DNA from: Natrialbaceae archaeon | GTDB taxonomy: Archaea; Halobacteriota; Halobacteria; Halobacteriales; Natrialbaceae | DNA: 10,419 bases | Direction of reading: 5' to 3' | NCBI GenBank assembly: GCA_003552885.1 | Contig: PUPA01000001.1 | Span: 1 to 10,419 of the forward strand | Shown here: positions 5,623-10,419 of the stretch, in pieces | How the letters are laid out: each line of letters opens with the position of its first letter | Numbering within the stretch: position 1 is the first letter of the stretch | The notes under the pieces: generated by a model | Told to the model about the DNA's origin: nothing | The model's database searches: none | What the model saw: only the letters and a program-made list of their open reading frames with translations | Program-made: the position numbers and the translations under genes

Positions 5623-6741
5623 TCAGGCGACGCTGAAGTACAGCCCGGCGAACAGGATCGCGTTGTAGATCCCGTGGACCAGCGCGGGGACGAGGAGGTT
5701 CTCGGTGCGCTCGTAGATGGCCCCGAGCACGAGCGAGAGCCCGAAGACGACCCCCAGGCTCGCCAGCACGGCCCCGACGTCGGTCGTCCAGTAGGCCAGA
5801 AAGTGAACGCCAGCGAAGATGACGCTCGCGACGACGATCGCGCCGGCCCGGGAGAAGACGTCGTAGAGGGACTTCTGTATCACGTTCCGGTAGAGCAGCT
5901 CCTCGAACGGGCCGATGATCAGAAGCGAGGCCGGGATCAACACGTACAGGATCTCCGGGTTCTGCTGGGCCTGTTCGGCCGTCCCGTGGTCTGCGCTCTC
6001 GACGCCGGCGGAGCTCAATACGAGGCTGATGGCGATCAGTGCGCCAAAGAGGACGAACACGCCGCCGACGGTCCAGACGACGTCGCGCAGGGTGGGTCTC
6101 CGGAGGTCGATAAACGAGAGCCCGTCGCCGCGCAACCAGACGTAGCCGACGGCGACCCCACCCATACCGAACGCCATCGCGAGCTGGGCGATCGCGATCG
6201 ACTCCAGCGCGGAGAACTCCCCGCCCAGGAGCACGAACGCGGGGATCGAGAGGACGAGCGTCGAGGGGATCGTCGCCAGCAACCCCAGCACGCCGACGAC
6301 GGTCATGCCGCCGGCGATCGCCGCCCGCCGTTTCAGCCCGCCGCCGTTGACGCCGGCGTAGTCGGCTGCGGCCATCCCCAGGGCGCCGCCGCCGGCCAGC
6401 AGGACGCCGAAGACGGCCGGAAACGACAGCGAGCCGATCGCGACGTCGGCCGTCACGCCCTGGTTCAACGCGTACCCCGACAGGAGGACGACTGCGAGGC
6501 TCGCCGCGCCGGCGATCGGTGCCCCCTGGCGGCGGCCGACGACGTCGTACCGACGCCCCAGAAACACGGCGAGCGCGAGGACGCCGAAGACGACGGCGGC
6601 CGTGACCGCCTCGTCGGCCTGTCCCCGTCGCAGGGGCAGGATGGTCCCGGCCATCGCGACCCCCGACAGCGCCGTCCCGACGGCGACGGCGACGTCGCTG
6701 TCGACCGCGTCGACGTCCCTCGTCCGTACGGATCCGCTCAC
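5623..6741 (-). CDS. CPBP-family intramembrane metalloprotease (CAAX protease-like)
   Basis: A 372-residue polytopic membrane protein, mostly hydrophobic with about nine or ten predicted membrane segments. The catalytic CPBP/Abi domain is C-terminal: EELLYR (E280, E281, R285), then FAGVH (F309-H313) and HGIYN (H356-N360), the three motifs of the glutamic-type intramembrane proteases that include Rce1. All key residues are present, so it is probably active. Family members process prenylated proteins or peptides, and some in bacteria handle bacteriocin immunity; the substrate here is unknown. The start is GTG at 6741, with ATAATA about 25 nt upstream on minus. It is convergent with the winged-helix gene (86-nt gap) and divergent from ppc (181-nt gap), so it is transcribed alone. 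The N-terminal 260 residues are an additional hydrophobic region without recognised motifs. Confidence 0.9.
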   Translation of the reverse strand: MSGSVRTRDVDAVDSDVAVAVGTALSGVAMAGTILPLRRGQADEAVTAAVVFGVLALAVFLGRRYDVVGRRQGAPIAGAASLAVVLLSGYALNQGVTADVAIGSLSFPAVFGVLLAGGGALGMAAADYAGVNGGGLKRRAAIAGGMTVVGVLGLLATIPSTLVLSIPAFVLLGGEFSALESIAIAQLAMAFGMGGVAVGYVWLRGDGLSFIDLRRPTLRDVVWTVGGVFVLFGALIAISLVLSSAGVESADHGTAEQAQQNPEILYVLIPASLLIIGPFEELLYRNVIQKSLYDVFSRAGAIVVASVIFAGVHFLAYWTTDVGAVLASLGVVFGLSLVLGAIYERTENLLVPALVHGIYNAILFAGLYFSVA

Positions 6742-6763
6742 GGTCGAACGTACGGCCGAACCC

Positions 6764-6769
6764 TATTAT
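6764..6769 (-). promoter_or_regulatory. TATA box of the CPBP protease gene
   Basis: ATAATA on minus, centred about 25 nt upstream of the GTG at 6741, compatible with a leaderless transcript and with the GTG start. Confidence 0.5.
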
Positions 6770-6892
6770 GCCCTCCGCCTGCGGACCGTCCTGCCGTCGT
6801 CGTCCGCGCGTGCTCGCCCCTTCGGTCGTGTGTCGTCGTCGCGACTCCCGTCTCCGTTGGGCGAGAACGGCTCCCGTCTTCGGCGGGCGGGA

Positions 6893-6898
6893 CTTTTT
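6893..6898 (+). promoter_or_regulatory. TATA-like element of ppc
   Basis: CTTTTT starts 30 nt upstream of the ATG at 6923, the same spacing as at the exchanger and hemE genes. It excludes in-frame starts further upstream. Confidence 0.55.
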
Positions 6899-6922
6899 CC
6901 CCCGGGGGCCCCACAGTATGGT

Positions 6923-9685
6923 ATGAGCTTACACAGCAGAGGTATTCGGCGGGACGTCCGCGAACTCGGTGCGTTGCTCGGCGAGGTCCTCGAGACACAG
7001 ACCACCCCGGCGGCGTTCGAGACCGTCGAGTCGTGTCGGACCGACGCGAAGGCCTACCGGGAGGGACGTCTCGACTCCCGCGAGCGGCTCCTCGACCGGA
7101 TCGAGGGGCTCGCTCCCGGCGAGGGTCGGACGCTCGCGCGGGCGTTCACCACCTACTTCGAGCTGATCAACCTCACGGAAGAACGCGAACGGGTCCGGGC
7201 GATCCGGCGTGACTCCCAGGCGGGTGAGCTCGAGGACGGCCTCGAGCGCGCGGCCGAGGCGCTGGCCGACGCCGGTCCGGCGGTCACCGGGGGGGTCCTC
7301 GAGGACGTCCTCATCGAGCCGACGTTCACGGCCCACCCGACGGAGGCCCGCCGCAAGACGGTCAAAGCGAAGCTGCGGACCGTCGCCACCCACCTCGAGA
7401 GCCTCGACGAACGCCGGCTCACGGACAAAGAGCGCGCCCAGCTCTGGCGGGACGTCGACGCCGAGGTGACGAGCCTCTGGGGGACTCCACAGGTCCGTGC
7501 TCGCAGCCCCGAGCCGACCGACGAGGCGCGCAACGTCCAGTGGTACCTCGAACACACCCTGTTCGACGTCGTCGGCGAAGTGTACGACGAGTTCGAGACC
7601 GCCCTGGCGGGTCGTCTCGAGGAGCCGCCGCCGGTCCCGAAGCTGTTCGAGTTCCGCTCGTGGGCGGGGAGCGACCGCGACGGGAATCCACACGTCACCC
7701 CCGAAGTGACCGCGGACACCCTCGAGCGCCAGCGGTCGGTCGTCCTCGGGCGCTACCGGGAGGCGGTCGCCAAGCTCTCGGGGGTGGTGAGCCAGGAGGG
7801 CGGTCGGCTCGACGTCGGTCCCGCGTTCGCGGCCTCCCTCGAGGCCGACCGCGAGCGGCTGCCGAGGCGGTACGAGGAGGCCCGACGGCGGTACCCGGAG
7901 GAACCCTACCGCCGGAAGCTCTGGCTCGTCGACGAGCGTCTCGCACGCGTCGGCGACGTTCGTCCGGGCGGATACCGGGACGCCGACGGCCTGCTCGCGG
8001 ACCTGGAGCTGCTCGCCGACAGTCTGCGGGGAAACGGCGCCGAAACGGTCGCCGAGGCCCACGTCGCCCCCTTGATCCGTCGGCTCGAGACGTTCGGCTT
8101 CTCGCTCGCGGGGCTCGACCTCCGGGACCACCGGGAGAACCACACCGCGGCGATCGCGGCGGCCCTCGAGCGGGAGGGCGTCGACTACCGGTCGATGACC
8201 GAGGACGAGCGCGTCGAGTGGCTCACCCGGGCGATCCTCCAGTCGGAGCCGGTCGTCGACCTCGCCGATCGGGCGGGGCTGTCGGCGGAGGCGACGCGGG
8301 TCTTCGAGCTGTTCGATCGGCTCGCCGACTGGCAACGGGAGTACGGCACCGACGCGATCGACACCTGCTGCATCTCGATGACCGAAGAGCCGAGCCACGT
8401 CCTCGAGGTGCTCTTTCTGGCCGACCAGGCCGGCGTCGTCGACCTCCCGGACCACAGCGGGCTCGACGTGGTTCCCCTGCTCGAGACCGAGTCGGCGCTG
8501 TCGGGAGCCCGCCGGATCGTGGGGACGCTGTTCGAGAACGAGGCGTACGCGGCCGCCCTCGCCGCCCGCGGCGACGTCCAGGAGCTGATGCTCGGCTACT
8601 CCGACTCGAACAAGGAGAACGGCTTCCTGGCGGCGACCTGGTCGCTGCACCGAAACGGCCGGCGGCTCGCGGAGATCTGTGCGGAGTACGACGTCACCGC
8701 CCGGCTGTTTCACGGTCGCGGGGGATCGATCTCCCGCGGCGGCGGGCCGATGAACGAGGCGATGCTGGCGTTACCCCCCGAGACGGTCACCGGCGAGATC
8801 AAGTTCACCGAGCAGGGCGAGGCGATCGCCGAGAAGTACGGAAACCCACGGATCGCCGAGCGCAACGTCGAGCAGATGCTCAACGCCCAGGTGCTCGCCC
8901 GGCTGCGGGCGGTCGAGGGCCGAAACGAGCCGGTCCGGCCGGCCTGGACCGCGGCGATGGATCGGATGGCCGACGCGGCCAGGGAGGCCTACCGCGACCT
9001 GCTCGAGACCGACGGCTTCGTCCGCTTTTTCGAGGAGGCGACGCCGATCACGGTCATCGAGGAGCTCGATCTGGGCTCGCGGCCGGCCTCGCGGACGGGC
9101 GAACGGACCGTCGAGGACCTCCGGGCGATCCCCTGGGTGTTCTCCTGGACCCAGGCGCGGTGTATCCTCCCCGGCTGGTACGGGCTGGCGACGGGGATCG
9201 ACGCCTACCTCGGCGGCGACGGAACGGCGACTGCGGACGACGACGGGACGGGAGCGACGGACGACGACGGGACGAGGCCGACGGACGACGGGGGGTCGAT
9301 CGAGACCCTCCGGGAGATGTACGAGGAGTGGCCGTTCTTCCGGACGACGGTGGACGCCGCCGCGCTCTCGCTCGCCCGGACGGACCTCGAGATCGCCGCC
9401 GAGTACGCCGCGCTCGCCGCCGAGGAGCGCCGGGAGCGCTTTTTCCCGCGGATCGTCGCCGAACACGAGCGGGCCGTCGAGCTCGTGACGGCGATCTCGG
9501 GCCGCGACGGGCTGCTCGCCCGGGAGTGGCTCGCCGAGAACCTGACCCGGCGGAACCCGTACGTCGACCCGCTGAACCTGTTGCAGGTGAGCCTGCTCGA
9601 CCGGGAGGAGCTGACCGACGTCGAGGAACGGACCCTCCGGCTGTCGGTGAAAGGGATCGCCGCCGGCATGAAGAACACGGGCTGA
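6923..9685 (+). CDS. ppc: phosphoenolpyruvate carboxylase, bacterial type
   Basis: This 920-residue cytoplasmic enzyme carboxylates PEP with bicarbonate to oxaloacetate, replenishing the TCA cycle. All hallmark motifs are present: FTAHPTE with catalytic H138, FRSWAGSDRDGNP (244-256), LGYSDSNKENG (557-567) with K564, FHGRGGSISRGGGP (596-609) with H597, QGEAIAEKYGN (631-641) and the C-terminal MKNTG (916-920). It is the long bacterial/plant form, not the roughly 500-residue archaeal PpcA. An open frame extends upstream to 6602, but the ATG at 6923 gives the family N-terminus (LHSRGIRRDVRELGALLGEV) and lies 30 nt after a TATA-like box. Residues 768-791 are a Thr/Asp/Gly-rich insert of three 8-residue repeats in a loop that is short in E. 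coli. Allosteric behaviour cannot be read from this sequence. Confidence 0.98.
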   Translation: MSLHSRGIRRDVRELGALLGEVLETQTTPAAFETVESCRTDAKAYREGRLDSRERLLDRIEGLAPGEGRTLARAFTTYFELINLTEERERVRAIRRDSQAGELEDGLERAAEALADAGPAVTGGVLEDVLIEPTFTAHPTEARRKTVKAKLRTVATHLESLDERRLTDKERAQLWRDVDAEVTSLWGTPQVRARSPEPTDEARNVQWYLEHTLFDVVGEVYDEFETALAGRLEEPPPVPKLFEFRSWAGSDRDGNPHVTPEVTADTLERQRSVVLGRYREAVAKLSGVVSQEGGRLDVGPAFAASLEADRERLPRRYEEARRRYPEEPYRRKLWLVDERLARVGDVRPGGYRDADGLLADLELLADSLRGNGAETVAEAHVAPLIRRLETFGFSLAGLDLRDHRENHTAAIAAALEREGVDYRSMTEDERVEWLTRAILQSEPVVDLADRAGLSAEATRVFELFDRLADWQREYGTDAIDTCCISMTEEPSHVLEVLFLADQAGVVDLPDHSGLDVVPLLETESALSGARRIVGTLFENEAYAAALAARGDVQELMLGYSDSNKENGFLAATWSLHRNGRRLAEICAEYDVTARLFHGRGGSISRGGGPMNEAMLALPPETVTGEIKFTEQGEAIAEKYGNPRIAERNVEQMLNAQVLARLRAVEGRNEPVRPAWTAAMDRMADAAREAYRDLLETDGFVRFFEEATPITVIEELDLGSRPASRTGERTVEDLRAIPWVFSWTQARCILPGWYGLATGIDAYLGGDGTATADDDGTGATDDDGTRPTDDGGSIETLREMYEEWPFFRTTVDAAALSLARTDLEIAAEYAALAAEERRERFFPRIVAEHERAVELVTAISGRDGLLAREWLAENLTRRNPYVDPLNLLQVSLLDREELTDVEERTLRLSVKGIAAGMKNTG
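9224..9295 (+). repeat. 24-bp tandem repeat, three copies, within ppc
   Basis: Units 9224-9247, 9248-9271 and 9272-9295 encode TATADDDG, TGATDDDG and TRPTDDGG. The units diverge slightly, keep frame, and form an acidic surface-loop insert (residues 768-791) between AYLGGDG and SIETLREMYEEWPFF. Confidence 0.8.
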
Positions 9686-9888
9686 GTACCTCACTCCGCC
9701 ACCTCGGCCGGTAATTAACACGGTTCTGAAAAGTGTCGACGAGGTACCATGGTACAGATTACACCATCTCTTTCCGGATTTCAGCACCTCTGAGTGTGTG
9801 ACTGGTGATAACACTCGTCAAAACGTATTCGAGATATGAAACTTTTTAACCGTCGAGGCCCTCCTCTCGGACGAGGACCCCTGAACCC
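9686..9888. other. AT-richer intergenic spacer after ppc
   Basis: This 203-bp gap is visibly lower in GC than its surroundings (TAATTAA at 9712-9718, several A/T runs). It holds a perfect 12-bp palindrome GTACCATGGTAC (9744-9755), and 7-bp arms GTACCTC (9686-9692) and GAGGTAC (9741-9747). I find no RNA gene. One 14-codon ORF (ATG 9749 to stop 9791-9793) is too short to support. It probably carries the ppc 3' end and the promoter of the next gene. Confidence 0.5.
9842..9849 (+). promoter_or_regulatory. TATA box of the small membrane protein gene
   Basis: CTTTTTAA lies about 40-47 nt upstream of the ATG at 9889. Unlike other genes here it predicts a leader of roughly 15-17 nt, and no earlier in-frame start exists after the inferred transcription start. 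Confidence 0.5.
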
Positions 9889-10143
9889 ATGGCCCGAACA
9901 CACCCGACACGCTTCGATACGCCCCCGATGTACCGCTCTCCCAGGACCCTCCTCGCGCTGTTCGCGGTTCTCTACGGCAGCCTCTTTCTCGCCGCGTACC
10001 CGACGGTCGCGGCCGCAGCCCTCGCGGCCGGCGTCGTCGCCCTCTGGGGTACTCGCCGTCTCAGACGACGACTCGACCGACGGCGCGGGACACTCACCGT
10101 TCCCGGCCTCGGGACGATCGAGTACCGGTTCACGCGGTCGTAG
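9889..10143 (+). CDS. Small hypothetical membrane protein
   Basis: 84 residues, family not recognised. A short N-terminal tail (MARTHPTRFDTPPMYRSPR) is followed by a hydrophobic stretch from about 20 to 53, long enough for two short helices broken at P38 or one long one. Next comes a basic cluster (RRLRRRLDRRRG, 56-67) that should stay in the cytoplasm by the positive-inside rule, and a short tail (TLTVPGLGTIEYRFTRS). A second in-frame ATG at residue 14 (position 9928) is an alternative start. A clear TATA box upstream, third-position G/C use and the sharp amphipathic organisation support a real gene. Overlapping Arg/Ser-rich frames on both strands are less plausible. No functional context: ppc precedes it and an unidentified gene follows. 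Confidence 0.6.
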   Translation: MARTHPTRFDTPPMYRSPRTLLALFAVLYGSLFLAAYPTVAAAALAAGVVALWGTRRLRRRLDRRRGTLTVPGLGTIEYRFTRS

Positions 10144-10347
10144 GCGGTCCCACACCGACTCCTCCGCGTCTTCGACGACTCCCCTCCGCGTTCTCGTCGT
10201 TTTCGACGACCCCCGTTCCTCCGCGTTCTCGTCGGTGACTCCACACACGGCGCCCGCGCGTTCGCCGTCCGGCCGCCTTCCCCGCGCCGGGACCGCAACG
10301 TCCGGCCGCCTTCCCCGCGCCGGGACCGCAACGTTTGACCCCCTCCG
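10144..10347. other. Repeat-bearing non-coding spacer
   Basis: No convincing gene. The left part is pyrimidine-rich with recurring CCTCCGCGT: 10161-10169, then a 17-bp exact repeat CCTCCGCGTTCTCGTCG at 10183-10199 and 10218-10234. It also has a small hairpin TCGTCG-TTTT-CGACGA (10194-10209), which could lie in the 3' end of the small membrane protein transcript. The right part is a 33-bp tandem duplication. Open frames through it on both strands give only Arg/Ser/Pro-rich low-complexity translations. Confidence 0.55.
10266..10334. repeat. Perfect 33-bp tandem duplication (2.1 copies)
   Basis: Copy 1 is 10266-10298 and copy 2 is 10299-10331, identical at every base, followed by three bases (CGT) of a third copy. 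Each unit starts CGTCCGGCCGCC and ends GGGACCGCAA. The lack of any difference suggests a recent duplication or continuing correction. Confidence 0.92.
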
Positions 10348-10380
10348 GTGAGTTGGTCCGACTCGAGTGAGCAACCGATC

Positions 10381-10419
10381 ATGAGCGACGACGGACGGTT
10401 CAGCTACGAGAAAGACGAC
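10381..10419 (+). CDS. Start of an unidentified gene, truncated by window edge
   Basis: Thirteen codons are visible: MSDDGRFSYEKDD, an acidic, hydrophilic start typical of haloarchaeal soluble proteins. An in-frame GTG at 10348, after a stop at 10336-10338, is an alternative start adding eleven residues. No clear TATA-like box lies 30 nt before the ATG; GTTTGA (10333-10338) is the nearest T-rich candidate and would leave a leader of about 20 nt. Too little is seen for a function. Confidence 0.5.
   Translation, partial: MSDDGRFSYEKDD

Noticed and set aside
6602..6922. Upstream in-frame extension of ppc
   Set aside because: It overlaps the CPBP gene and both promoters. The family N-terminus and the -30 element agree on the ATG at 6923.
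5305..7212. Long open frame on plus (635 codons) overlapping the winged-helix gene, the CPBP gene and ppc
   Set aside because: It crosses three well-supported genes in another frame or strand, and its translation is low-complexity Arg/Asp/Gly-rich sequence.
6929..8713. Long open frame on minus opposite ppc (594 codons), and another at 8771-9814
   Set aside because: These are antisense shadows of ppc: GC-rich third positions remove stop codons on the other strand. The translations show no recognisable motifs, whereas ppc has every family signature.
9749..9793. 14-codon ORF starting within the GTACCATGGTAC palindrome
   Set aside because: It is too short to judge, has no clear promoter at the usual spacing and no recognisable sequence.
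10266..10331. 33-bp repeats as a CRISPR remnant
   Set aside because: The two units are directly adjacent with no spacer, and there are no cas genes nearby.
9781..10374. Minus-strand open frame of 197 codons through the repeat spacer
   Set aside because: It runs antisense to the small membrane protein and through the 33-bp duplication; the repeats stay open only because 33 is divisible by three. There is no promoter or family support.

Overview
The window looks like chromosomal DNA of a halophilic archaeon (class Halobacteria). The base composition is GC-rich, third codon positions are almost always G or C, and the proteins are rich in Asp and Glu. The promoters are archaeal: TATA-like hexamers start about 30 nt upstream of several start codons, with no room for a bacterial leader. 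I cannot name the genus from sequence alone.

Layout, left to right. (1) Minus strand, 1-1277: the 5' part of an RNA-ligase-like nucleotidyltransferase gene overlaps by 4 bases the end of aroE (shikimate dehydrogenase), so the two are probably one transcription unit. (2) 1359-2685: a NikR-like ribbon-helix-helix regulator on minus is divergent from a NicO/RcnA-like nickel/cobalt membrane transporter with a His-rich loop on plus. This is a compact candidate metal-homeostasis module. (3) 2745-3683: a CaCA-family Na+/Ca2+ exchanger. (4) 3791-4798: hemE, uroporphyrinogen decarboxylase. (5) 4943-5536: a two-domain winged-helix-like haloarchaeal protein whose start codon sits inside three evenly spaced, alternating 7-bp boxes, possibly an autoregulatory operator. 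(6) 5623-6741, minus: a CPBP-family intramembrane protease. It is divergent from (7) ppc, a bacterial-type PEP carboxylase (6923-9685) with a small repetitive acidic insert near its C-terminus. (8) 9889-10143: a small membrane protein. (9) 10144-10380: a non-coding, repeat-bearing spacer with a perfect 33-bp tandem duplication, leading into the first codons of a further gene at 10381.

Most genes are single-gene housekeeping units: aromatic amino acids, tetrapyrroles, anaplerosis, ion transport. I see no mobile element, tRNA, rRNA or CRISPR array. The points most worth a second look are the RNA-ligase-like protein, which has lost the nucleotidyl-accepting lysine and two other catalytic motif positions; the alternating-box array at the winged-helix gene start; and the divergent nickel regulator/transporter pair with altered metal-ligand spacing. 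None amounts to a clearly new multi-gene system.
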